From: Saprospiraceae bacterium
Lineage (GTDB): Bacteria > Bacteroidota > Bacteroidia > Chitinophagales > Saprospiraceae
Assembly: GCA_007128085.1 (NCBI GenBank)
Contig: SKYC01000143.1
Span: 1 to 7,472, forward strand
Length of the DNA: 7,472 nt
Reading direction: 5' to 3'
A program made the translations under genes and the position numbers. Below, in pieces: positions 1 to 6,620 of this stretch. The first letter of the stretch is position 1. Every line of letters begins with the position of its first letter. A model generated the notes under the pieces. That model was not told the origin of the DNA. It ran no database searches and was given only the letters and a program-made list of their open reading frames with translations.

Positions 1-2280
1 CTGCTAACTCAGACCTCCATCGAAATGGAGGAACCCAACGATGATCCCTATTTGACAAGTGCAAAAGGAGAGTTGAAAAACATTCCACAGCTGCGGCCCA
101 ATTCCAGTATTTTATGGTTTATCCCGAAGGAGAGGAGTTACCTCCGAATCCAGCAAAAGCAGGATACCACCGCCTGGAACAGATTTATACTGAGAAATTT
201 TGCCGAAGAACCCGCTTTTTACGACAGTTTAAAAATTGCCAATGCCGAGCGAGCCTTTGAAAGACACATGAGAAGCAGAGGGTATTTCAATGCCCGCGTT
301 GACCACGAGGTGGAGTTTAAAAGATACAAGGCAAAGGTTAAATACCGGGTGACCCCCGGGCGGCTCTTCTTGTCTGATACACTACAGTACACAACCGAAG
401 ATACGGAGGGAAAGGATCTTCTATTGAAGCACAAAAACGAAAGTATATTCCGTCAAAGCGTACCCATCAGCCGGGAGAACTACGAAAAAGAATCCCGCAG
501 GATTACCCGACTACTCCGCAACAATGGATACTATGAATTTTACTCCAATTACATCAGCAATATCCAATTGGGAGATACTTCCAGGTCACTGATCAATGTT
601 TCCATCAATATTGCACCGCCGAGACCGGACTCCATTCACAGAAAATACACGGTGCGCGATATCCGGGTTTTCCCCGATCACAATCCTTTTGCCGAGGGAT
701 CGCCCTCCTTTTACGATGAGGTCAATGGCATTTCTTATTATTTCAGGGACGAACCGAGAATAAAGCTGTCCCGGATAGAGAACAATATATTTTTTTCACC
801 GGGCGATCTCTACAAATCGGATCAATACGACCGTACCATTCGGCAACTGGGCAACCTATCCTACTACCGCTTCCCCTCCATTATTATCAATCCGGACACA
901 ACTGACGGGGGGTATCATCTCGATTACGAGTTGCTGTTGAGACCCAACAACCAGATTGTGGATTCCCGAACCTATGAACTGTCCTTCTCCCGGGTGCAAA
1001 ACGTCACTTCTCTGTTGGGCTTTTCCTTCTCCAACACCCTGGAAAACAGGAATGTATTCGGTGGTTCAGAACGCCTGCTTGTCAATTTTGAAGCGGGTTT
1101 AGAAATCGCTTTGAGAAGCATCTCTACCGGGAACTCCTTCAACATCCGTCTCGGAGCCGATCTCATTTCACCAAAATTTGAAGATTACACGGGAATGTTT
1201 CGGGTGGCCAACTTTTTGAGAGTCGGTGATCGCCGTCTACTCGGCAATGATTTTTTCAATCAGATAAAGACGGAAGGGGACGTCAATCTAAACGTAAATC
1301 TCGGGGTATCTCAATACCAACACTTCTACAGTTATACTTTTTTCAACACCAGCTACGGAATCAGTCTCCAACGCACGCCGAACAAGTTCTACGACATAAC
1401 AATGCTGGGTATCAATTACTGGAGTCCGAGACAATTGAGCGATTTCGACAATCTGATCGGGGAGGACATTCTGTTCAGAAGGCGATTCAACAAACGCCTG
1501 ATCACGGGGTTTCTCTTCAAGGAACTCACCTTCCGATACGAGACCCGCCCCAATCGTTTCGGGGAATCTTATTCAGCGCTGTTTAATTTTGAATTGTCCG
1601 GACACGAAATCGGGCTCATCAACAGTATTTCCAGATTGTTAAGCGGCGACAAGTTGATCGACGAGATAAAAATCGGATCCGACAATATCTCTTTTGCCAA
1701 GTACGTCAAAACAGACATTGATGCCCGGTATACCAAAGCTTATTCTCAGGGAAGATCTTTAGCTCTGAGAGGGTTTGTGGGTATGGCGCTCCCCCTCAGT
1801 GAAACCTCCAACATACCCTATATTAAGCAGTACTTTGCCGGTGGCGCCTATTCCGTGCGGGCGTGGCAACTCAGAGAGTTGGGCCCCGGATCGCTGCGCG
1901 ACACTCTTGCCGATGATCGGAACTTATTGTTTTACCAGGCCGGAGATTTCCGCCTGGAATTCAATGCGGAATACCGTTTCGACCTTATATGGGTGTTGGA
2001 GGGTGCTGCATTTGTGGATGTAGGTAATGTCTGGAATCTAGACGGAGACGCGGGGAGGGAGACCCGATTGAAGTGGGATTTTTACAAAGAATTTGCGATT
2101 GGAGCCGGTGTCGGCCTGCGATTTAATTTCGATTTTTTTATCGCTCGATTTGACTTTGCCTATAAAGTTAAAACCCCCTACAAAGATCCCATTACCAACT
2201 CTTACTGGGCCATAAGAAGTCCCTCAGACCTAAAACTGCGTAATGTCTCTGTAAACTTCGCCATCGGGTATCCCTTTTAG
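1..2280 (+). CDS. tamL: TamL-like outer membrane protein, Omp85/BamA superfamily (5' end missing)
   Basis: This is an Omp85-family outer membrane barrel of the TamL type, the Bacteroidota counterpart of TamA that works with the inner-membrane-anchored TamB in outer membrane assembly. The reading frame is open from base 1, so 759 residues plus a stop are visible and the 5' end is missing. The Met at base 25 is internal, because the preceding residues LLTQTSIE already fit the conserved family start (LL-x-x-x-x-I-x-x). The expected lipoprotein signal would lie in the missing 25-40 residues. POTRA-like repeats occupy about residues 1-315, including EPAFYDS and GYFNARV near 70-100 and YYRFPSIIINP near 290. 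The 16-strand barrel follows. The family loop-6 signature is visible as GGAYSVRAW at residues 614-622, followed by LGPGS. The protein ends in the aromatic pattern FAIGYPF with a terminal Phe, as expected for a beta-signal recognised by BamA. tamB is often adjacent to tamL, but it is not in the window. Family assignment is firm; the exact TamL subtype is from memory of the family. Confidence 0.9.
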   Translation: MLTQTSIEMEEPNDDPYLTSAKGELKNIPQLRPNSSILWFIPKERSYLRIQQKQDTTAWNRFILRNFAEEPAFYDSLKIANAERAFERHMRSRGYFNARVDHEVEFKRYKAKVKYRVTPGRLFLSDTLQYTTEDTEGKDLLLKHKNESIFRQSVPISRENYEKESRRITRLLRNNGYYEFYSNYISNIQLGDTSRSLINVSINIAPPRPDSIHRKYTVRDIRVFPDHNPFAEGSPSFYDEVNGISYYFRDEPRIKLSRIENNIFFSPGDLYKSDQYDRTIRQLGNLSYYRFPSIIINPDTTDGGYHLDYELLLRPNNQIVDSRTYELSFSRVQNVTSLLGFSFSNTLENRNVFGGSERLLVNFEAGLEIALRSISTGNSFNIRLGADLISPKFEDYTGMFRVANFLRVGDRRLLGNDFFNQIKTEGDVNLNVNLGVSQYQHFYSYTFFNTSYGISLQRTPNKFYDITMLGINYWSPRQLSDFDNLIGEDILFRRRFNKRLITGFLFKELTFRYETRPNRFGESYSALFNFELSGHEIGLINSISRLLSGDKLIDEIKIGSDNISFAKYVKTDIDARYTKAYSQGRSLALRGFVGMALPLSETSNIPYIKQYFAGGAYSVRAWQLRELGPGSLRDTLADDRNLLFYQAGDFRLEFNAEYRFDLIWVLEGAAFVDVGNVWNLDGDAGRETRLKWDFYKEFAIGAGVGLRFNFDFFIARFDFAYKVKTPYKDPITNSYWAIRSPSDLKLRNVSVNFAIGYPF

Positions 2281-2332
2281 CCGGGACTGGGAAAAAACTA
2301 TTACGCCCCCTTTCAATGATTTTCCTCACTTA

Positions 2333-2353
2333 GGCTCAATCACCTCCTGAGCC
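2333..2353. repeat. 6-bp inverted repeat at the convergent gene ends
   Basis: GGCTCA (2333-2338) and TGAGCC (2348-2353) form a perfect 6-bp stem with a 9-base loop, extendable by one G-U pair in the minus-strand RNA. It spans the stop codon of the haem lipoprotein gene (2340-2342) between two convergent genes, where a bidirectional terminator would be expected. No T-run follows on either strand, so termination is only a possibility. On the minus strand the loop reads GGAGGTGAT. Confidence 0.35.
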
Positions 2354-2858
2354 CGATATTGGTATGGCGTTTTTCCGGTTTGTTGACATGAATATAGGCC
2401 GCATCTTCCATGGCATGGCAGGAATTACACTGAAGGGTAAATAATTCAAAGGCCTCATCGAATACTCTTTTGTCCTCACTTTGAATAGCCGATACCATTT
2501 CCGGCATAACTACCTCCATAAAGTGCTCCCCGGATGCCTTGCGTCCGGGACGTCTCTGAAAACCATCTTCAAGAGCTTCTTCCATCTCTTCCAGCTGATA
2601 GGCAGCATAATCCCAGTTTTCATCTTCTCCTGCCCAGAACAATTCGACATATCTGTAATTCACCTCCATCATGGCTCTGGCAAAACCTCCAAAATGGTTG
2701 GTGACTGTTTCAAATTTTTCATCTGTGGTACCACTCAGCCAGCCATCCCGGCCAACAGAGGTGATATCCTCCGATGAATCGCCCTCTCCCGGGGCACAAT
2801 TGACCATTAATAAACTCATCAAGACAATGGTGAGAAAGGATACTCCTGCAATTTTCAT
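2340..2858 (-). CDS. Cytochrome c'-like haem lipoprotein with single C-terminal CxxCH
   Basis: A 172-residue exported protein predicted to bind one covalent c-type haem. Residues 1-20 form a signal peptide (MKIAG, then a hydrophobic run FLTIVLMSLLMV) ending at Cys21, which looks like a lipoprotein cysteine, although Asn at -1 is not the classic lipobox. The haem site is C144-N-S-C147-H148. The region from about 50 to 145 reads as four amphipathic helices (about 53-75, 80-100, 111-128, 130-150), with the haem motif at the end of the last one. That layout matches cytochrome c' and the cytochrome b562 superfamily, whose members are about 130 residues. The tail after the haem site (about 24 residues, basic, ending GLRR) is longer than usual. 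Known c' proteins bind NO or CO or carry electrons; the role here is not deducible. The gene lies 189 bases downstream of rfbB on the same strand and probably has its own promoter, but I see no convincing one. The start ATG follows A-rich sequence without a Shine-Dalgarno site. Haem binding is well supported; the fold is inference. Confidence 0.8.
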   Translation of the reverse strand: MKIAGVSFLTIVLMSLLMVNCAPGEGDSSEDITSVGRDGWLSGTTDEKFETVTNHFGGFARAMMEVNYRYVELFWAGEDENWDYAAYQLEEMEEALEDGFQRRPGRKASGEHFMEVVMPEMVSAIQSEDKRVFDEAFELFTLQCNSCHAMEDAAYIHVNKPEKRHTNIGLRR

Positions 2859-3047
2859 TTTTAAAGTTTTTTTTAATGTGGTGCATTAATTCCAAGGTGC
2901 ACTATTTTCCTGCACCCCCCACTAAAAATGGGATTTAAATAGAAAGCAACGTAAGTTAACAATTGTTTCTAAATCACCCACCAAAATCAAGCGCAATTAA
3001 AAAAAAAATTTCTTTCATTCAATTGGGGCAGAAATCAATAAGCAGGA
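2859..3047. other. Intergenic stretch between rfbB and the haem lipoprotein gene
   Basis: This 189-base AT-rich gap holds no gene. GGTGCA (2896-2901) and TGCACC (2911-2916) form a perfect 6-bp inverted repeat with a 9-base loop, 38-58 bases upstream of the haem lipoprotein start, where an operator or a leader hairpin could sit. A run of ten A at 2999-3008 becomes a T-run in the minus-strand RNA about 40 bases after the rfbB stop, but no GC-rich stem precedes it, so it is a doubtful terminator. The nearest promoter-like site is TGATTTTG (minus strand, 2989-2982), one mismatch from TAnnTTTG and lacking a properly spaced TTTG. Confidence 0.35.
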
Positions 3048-4106
3048 TTACGATCCGTAAAACTTTTCGTAGTATTTCTTGTAAGCACCCGAAGTCACCC
3101 TATTCAACCAATCCTGATTATTTAAATACCAATTGACCGTAGACCTCAAACCTTCGGTGGCCGAAGTCGCCGGAGCCCAACCCAGTGTTTTCTTAATTTT
3201 TCCGGCATCGATGGCGTACCGTCTGTCGTGCCCCGGACGGTCTTTGACAAAAGTGATCAGACTCCTGGCAAACCCTTTTTCTCTTCCGAGCAATTCATCG
3301 GTTATGTCGCACAAGTTCCGAACCAGCTCGATGTTTTGCATCTCGTTGTCCCCTCCGATATTATAGGTTTCCCCCGCTTTTCCTTTATGAAAAATCAAAT
3401 CCATGGCAGAAATGTGGTCGGAAACGTACAACCAGTCCCTGACGTTTTTACCATCGCCATAAACGGGTAGTTCCCGCTTCTGCAAAATATTGTTGATTAC
3501 CAGGGGGATCAACTTTTCGGGAAATTGCAAAGGACCGTAATTATTGGAGCAGTTGGAAATCACCACCGGCAAACCGTAGGTGTGGTAATACGCGCGGACA
3601 AAATGATCTGAGGATGCCTTACTGGCAGAGTACGGTGACCGGGGATCATAGGGTGTATCCTCTCTGAACAATCCGGTATCCCCCAGGCTGCCGTATACCT
3701 CATCGGTGGAGATGTGATAAAACATCTTTCCCTCTGTTTTTTCTCCCCATTGTACTCTGGCGGCATTCAGCAGATTCAGTGTGCCGAGGACGTTGGTCAT
3801 TGCAAATTCATTGGGAGATTCAATCGACCGATCGACATGGGATTCTGCAGCGAGGTGAAACACGCCCGAAAAATCGTATTTTTCAAATAAGCGACGAATA
3901 GTTTCTGCATCTGTGATATCGCCCTTGACAAAGGTGTAATTCTGGCAATTTTCAATGGGTTTCAGATTTTCGAGATTTCCCGCATAAGTCAACTTATCCA
4001 AATTGACCACATGGTAATCCGGGTATTTTTCAACCAGGTGGATACAGAGGTGTGATCCGATAAATCCGGCGCCTCCGGTTATTAATAGACTTTTCGTTTT
4101 AGGCAT
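3048..4106 (-). CDS. rfbB: dTDP-glucose 4,6-dehydratase
   Basis: RmlB/RfbB converts dTDP-glucose to dTDP-4-keto-6-deoxyglucose, the branch point to dTDP-rhamnose and many deoxy and amino sugars of surface polysaccharide; it is a cytoplasmic NAD-dependent enzyme of the extended SDR family. The 352-residue length is typical. Visible signatures are the Rossmann loop TGGAGFIG (10-17), AAESHVDRS (86-94), the catalytic triplet Thr134-Asp135-Glu136 in STDEVYG, the Tyr159-xxx-Lys163 pair, and SNNYGPLQFPEKLIP (187-201), which lines the nucleotide-sugar site. All key residues are present. The ATG at 4106 is the earliest possible start, because an in-frame TAA lies immediately before it. It overlaps the end of the upstream decarboxylase gene by 8 bases, indicating co-transcription and probably translational coupling. 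The partners rfbA, rfbC and rfbD are not in the window, so dTDP-glucose must be supplied by a gene elsewhere and the final sugar cannot be named. Confidence 0.96.
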   Translation of the reverse strand: MPKTKSLLITGGAGFIGSHLCIHLVEKYPDYHVVNLDKLTYAGNLENLKPIENCQNYTFVKGDITDAETIRRLFEKYDFSGVFHLAAESHVDRSIESPNEFAMTNVLGTLNLLNAARVQWGEKTEGKMFYHISTDEVYGSLGDTGLFREDTPYDPRSPYSASKASSDHFVRAYYHTYGLPVVISNCSNNYGPLQFPEKLIPLVINNILQKRELPVYGDGKNVRDWLYVSDHISAMDLIFHKGKAGETYNIGGDNEMQNIELVRNLCDITDELLGREKGFARSLITFVKDRPGHDRRYAIDAGKIKKTLGWAPATSATEGLRSTVNWYLNNQDWLNRVTSGAYKKYYEKFYGS

Positions 4107-5058
4107 TTAGTTTGTTTTTAAAATAAGGTATCGTCAGTTCAATTCCCCTGGTTCGGGCTACCTCGGGTTTCCAGTTGTACAGTTTACTAATGAGTTGAAT
4201 ATCCGGCCTGCGCTGCTGCGGATCGTCTACCGGTAAATCTTTATATATGATCTTAGAGTTCGATTCGGGAATTAAACGCAGTATTTCTTTCGCAAATTCT
4301 AAAATAGTAATTTCATTGGGATTCCCCACATTTACGGGCAGAGCGTAATCACCGAACAATATTTTCAAAATTCCTTCAACCATGTCACTGATATAACAAA
4401 ATGAACGGGTCTGACTTCCATCGCCAAATACTGTAATGTCACGCCCTGTCAGTGCTTGTGAAATGAATGCCGGCAGGGCTCTTCCGTCATTGACGCGCAT
4501 CCGGGGACCGTATGTGTTGAAGATCCGGACAATTCTCGTCTCCAAACCGTGGTAGCGCTGATAGGCCATGGTCATTGCTTCCTGAAAGCGCTTGGCCTCG
4601 TCGTACACTCCCCGCGGTCCAATGGGATTGACGTTCCCCCAGTAGTTTTCGTTCTGTGGATGCTCGAGCGGATCGCCATAGACTTCAGAAGTGGAAGCAA
4701 TGAGAATGCGAGCGTTTTTTTCCTTAGCCAATCCCAGTAAATTATGGGTTCCCAGAGAACCTACCTTCAGGGTTTGAATCGGCATTTTAAGATAATCGAT
4801 CGGACTGGCAGGAGAAGCAAAGTGAAGAATGTAATCCAGCTTTCCCGGAACGTGTACAAATTTGGATACATCGTGGTGGTGAAAAGAAAAATTTTCCTCC
4901 TTAAACAAATGGCTGATGTTTTGGAGTGAACCGGTTATCAAGTTGTCCATTGCAACAACCTGGTAACCCTCATTCATAAACCGGTCGCAGAGGTGGGATC
5001 CAATAAATCCGGCAGCTCCGGCAATGAGTACTTTCTTTCGCTTGGTATTTTTCTTCAT
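4099..5058 (-). CDS. uxs: UDP-glucuronate decarboxylase (UDP-xylose synthase)
   Basis: This extended-SDR enzyme oxidises UDP-glucuronate at C4, decarboxylates it and reduces the intermediate to UDP-xylose. The 319 residues match soluble bacterial UXS proteins. In order there are GAAGFIG (14-20, NAD loop), HFASPASPIDYLK (79-91, a strong UXS signature), STSEVYGDP (122-130, with the catalytic Ser/Thr and Glu), YWGNVNPIGPRGVYDEAKR (139-157) containing Tyr152 and Lys156, RIFNTYGPRM (178-187) and GDGSQTRSFCY (212-222). These blocks separate UXS from generic GalE-like epimerases. The ATG at 5058 follows an A-rich stretch with an in-frame TAA just upstream. The gene starts 66 bases after the aminotransferase stop and overlaps rfbB by 8 bases, so it is the middle gene of the operon. 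UDP-glucuronate needs a UDP-glucose dehydrogenase, which is not in the window. Close relatives can stop at UDP-4-keto-pentose, so the final product is very likely but not proven. Confidence 0.93.
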   Translation of the reverse strand: MKKNTKRKKVLIAGAAGFIGSHLCDRFMNEGYQVVAMDNLITGSLQNISHLFKEENFSFHHHDVSKFVHVPGKLDYILHFASPASPIDYLKMPIQTLKVGSLGTHNLLGLAKEKNARILIASTSEVYGDPLEHPQNENYWGNVNPIGPRGVYDEAKRFQEAMTMAYQRYHGLETRIVRIFNTYGPRMRVNDGRALPAFISQALTGRDITVFGDGSQTRSFCYISDMVEGILKILFGDYALPVNVGNPNEITILEFAKEILRLIPESNSKIIYKDLPVDDPQQRRPDIQLISKLYNWKPEVARTRGIELTIPYFKNKLNA

Positions 5059-5124
5059 TTATTTTTTTTATCGGCAATCACCCTCAGTACATTCCGTCCG
5101 ATGGTCCATATGAAATTATTTTTT

Positions 5125-6246
5125 TTAATCCAGTGCTTTTTTTACCGTGGCAGCAATGTATTCCTGCTGCTCAACAGTCAGGTGGGTATGCATGGGTAAG
5201 GACAGCACTTCTTCCGCCATTTTCTCAGAAACCGGAAGGTCGCCCCTTCGGTATCCGAATCGGTCGTAGGCCCGGTGAAGGTGCAAAGGTATGGGATAGT
5301 AAATACCGAAAGGGATTCTCCTTTCCTTCAATGCTTCAACAACGCGATCTCTTTCACTCTCAATCCTCAAAGTATACTGGTGAAAAACGTGAGTGGTATG
5401 CTCAGCGCGAAATGGTCTGATTACCCCCTCTACCTCACTCAGCAATTGGTCGTAAATACCCGCAGCGCGCTGTCGTTTCTCATTGTAGGTGTTCAGTCTT
5501 TTTAATTTAACCAAAAGTACTGCTGCTTGCAGAGAGTCCAACCTGCTGTTAACCCCTACCCTTTCGTAATGATACCGCTTTGAAGAACCGTGATTTGCAA
5601 TTTGTCTGATGGCATCTCCCAACTTCTCATCGGAGGTGAATAATGCCCCCCCATCTCCATAAGCCCCCAAATTTTTACTTGGGAAAAAAGAAGTCGTTCC
5701 TATATGTCCTACCGTCCCGGCTTTGCGATCTCCATCCCTCATTCGGACTTCCGCCCCCATTGACTGAGCATTGTCTTCTATAACGTATAATCCATGCGAA
5801 TTTGCGAGGTCCATCAAGTCTTGCATGTTTGCAGATTGACCGAAGAGGTGTACCGGAAGTATGACTTTAGTCCGCGGCCCGATCAGTGCTTCGATTTTCC
5901 CTGTATCGAGATTGAAAGTGGCAGGATCAATGTCTGCAAAGACAGGAACCAAACCCAGCAGAGCAATCACTTCAACTGTTGCCACAAAAGTAAATGGTGT
6001 GGTAATCACTTCATCACCCGGCTTTAATTCAAGAGCCATGAGGGCAATCTGAAGCGCATCTGTTCCATTGCCACATCCGATGACCTGTTTTGTATCCAGG
6101 TACTTCTCCATGGCTTTTTCAAAATCAGCTACCGGTGGCCCTTTAACAAATGCAGAAGAATTCAGTACGGCATCAAAAGAGAGTAATACTTCCTCCTTTA
6201 TCTCGCGGTACTGCTTGCCCAAATCCACCATTTTAATGCCATCCAT
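5125..6246 (-). CDS. DegT/DnrJ/EryC1/StrS-family sugar aminotransferase
   Basis: A PLP-dependent fold-type I aminotransferase that transfers an amino group, usually from glutamate, to a keto nucleotide sugar in the cytoplasm. The 373-residue length is standard. Visible features are the typical start MVDLGKQY (6-13), GNGTDALQIAL (59-69), the PLP-phosphate and ring-binding stretch EDNAQSMGAE (157-166, with Asp158), the Schiff-base lysine Lys191 in TTSFFPSKNLGAYGDGG (184-200) and GVNSRLDSLQAAVL (231-244). The TSFFPSK and TPFTFVAT blocks remind me most of WbpE-type enzymes, which act on 3-keto UDP sugars, but FdtB or C4 aminotransferases are possible and the substrate cannot be read from sequence alone. 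The ATG at 6246 is preceded by an in-frame TAG 24 bases upstream; the ATG five codons later, at 6231, is an alternative start. It is the first gene of the operon and is followed by uxs after 66 bases. RfbB in the same operon makes a 4-keto sugar that could feed it, directly or after isomerisation; no isomerase is visible. Confidence 0.94.
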   Translation of the reverse strand: MDGIKMVDLGKQYREIKEEVLLSFDAVLNSSAFVKGPPVADFEKAMEKYLDTKQVIGCGNGTDALQIALMALELKPGDEVITTPFTFVATVEVIALLGLVPVFADIDPATFNLDTGKIEALIGPRTKVILPVHLFGQSANMQDLMDLANSHGLYVIEDNAQSMGAEVRMRDGDRKAGTVGHIGTTSFFPSKNLGAYGDGGALFTSDEKLGDAIRQIANHGSSKRYHYERVGVNSRLDSLQAAVLLVKLKRLNTYNEKRQRAAGIYDQLLSEVEGVIRPFRAEHTTHVFHQYTLRIESERDRVVEALKERRIPFGIYYPIPLHLHRAYDRFGYRRGDLPVSEKMAEEVLSLPMHTHLTVEQQEYIAATVKKALD

Positions 6247-6486
6247 ATTCTTGTTGTTACGCCTTAGCTATGTTTCCCCATTCAAATTTAAAAGCAATCT
6301 CCTGGTGCCCCCAGTCAGGGTATTTTCCATTTTCGCGATTCACTTCACCCTTTCCAACACAGTCATTTATAACCCATTATGCAAAATTTACTTAAAAAAA
6401 TACCGAATCGCATTAGAAATGTTGAGTTCGCAGAATATTTTCCAGCTTCCCAATAATTCAGAGCCCATTTTGCTCAAGTAAACACC
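6247..6486 (-). other. Long leader of the sugar operon, with a possible 26-codon ORF and a possible gene remnant
   Basis: If the promoter at 6487-6517 is used, transcripts carry about 235 untranslated bases before the aminotransferase. Two things stand out. An ATG at 6468, about a dozen bases after the expected transcript start and preceded by AAAA, opens a 26-codon ORF ending at 6388 (begins MGSELLGSWK, ends IRYFFK). Downstream, one frame from 6376 to 6257 is open for 39 codons without an ATG and reads like ordinary protein (GKYPDWGHQEIAFKFEW in the middle), more than random AT-rich DNA usually does; a GTG at 6343 could start a 28-residue version. Neither peptide resembles a family I know. 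The leader could hold a leader peptide, a decayed gene end, or nothing. No recognised riboswitch fold is apparent; the only local hairpin is CTGG/CCAG at 6302-6314. Confidence 0.3.
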
Positions 6487-6517
6487 CAAAGATAAGTCAA
6501 AGCGGGCTCATATCAAA
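6487..6517 (-). promoter_or_regulatory. Bacteroidota-type promoter for the sugar operon
   Basis: Read on the minus strand, TTTG (6517-6514) is followed after 19 bases by TATCTTTG (6494-6487). Both elements match the -33 TTTG and -7 TAnnTTTG consensus of the Bacteroidota housekeeping sigma factor exactly, and the spacing is within the usual range. Transcription would start near 6480 and run toward the aminotransferase, uxs and rfbB. Confidence 0.6.
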
Positions 6518-6520
6518 GCG
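6497..6520. repeat. 8-bp direct repeat in the operon promoter
   Basis: TCAAAGCG occurs at 6497-6504 and again at 6513-6520, starting 16 bases apart. The second copy contains the -33 element of the minus-strand promoter and the first lies in its spacer. A looser copy (TCAAAAACG) follows at 6535-6543. It could be a regulator-binding site, but short repeats can arise by chance. Confidence 0.35.
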
Positions 6521-6606
6521 ATGTCATTCAGCCGTCAAAAACGATTAACTCACATTTGCCTGGGTTATCCATGCGGACTCTCTCAATAATAATCCGTGTT
6601 TATCAT

Positions 6607-6619
6607 ACCTAATTTAGGT
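6607..6619. promoter_or_regulatory. 13-bp near-palindrome, candidate operator upstream of waaA
   Basis: ACCTAA-T-TTAGGT is a perfect 6+1+6 inverted repeat ending one base before the TTTG at 6621 and about 20 bases upstream of the -7 box at 6639. A dimeric repressor or activator bound here would touch the plus-strand promoter. No regulator gene is in the window, so the binding protein is unknown. Confidence 0.35.
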
Positions 6620-6620
6620 G

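Noticed and set aside
1775..2023. An 82-residue open frame inside tamL in another forward frame.
   Set aside because: It lies entirely under the conserved barrel region of tamL, and its translation has no recognisable domain.
2160..2330. A possible GTG-initiated ORF on the minus strand just behind the GGAGGTGAT at the lipoprotein stop, running antisense into tamL (approximate limits).
   Set aside because: It is only about 46 codons, is antisense to the conserved tamL C-terminus, and has no protein-like character.
2999..3008. A ten-base T-run on the minus strand after rfbB, considered as an intrinsic terminator.
   Set aside because: The preceding bases form only a weak AT stem (CAATT/AATTG around the run itself), not the GC-rich hairpin needed for a confident call.
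5068..5109. A 13-codon ORF (MDHRTECTEGDCR) on the minus strand between the aminotransferase and uxs.
   Set aside because: It is short, has no ribosome-binding signal or known relatives, and an ORF of this size is expected by chance in a 66-base spacer; nothing beyond position supports it.
6302..6314. A small hairpin CTGG/CCAG in the sugar-operon leader, considered as part of a riboswitch or attenuator.
   Set aside because: A four-base stem without a following T-run or any known aptamer motif is too weak.
6068..6481. A 137-residue open frame on the plus strand overlapping the aminotransferase start and its leader.
   Set aside because: Its first half is antisense to a well-supported gene, the translation is S/F/L/P-rich with no motif, and no promoter on that strand precedes it.
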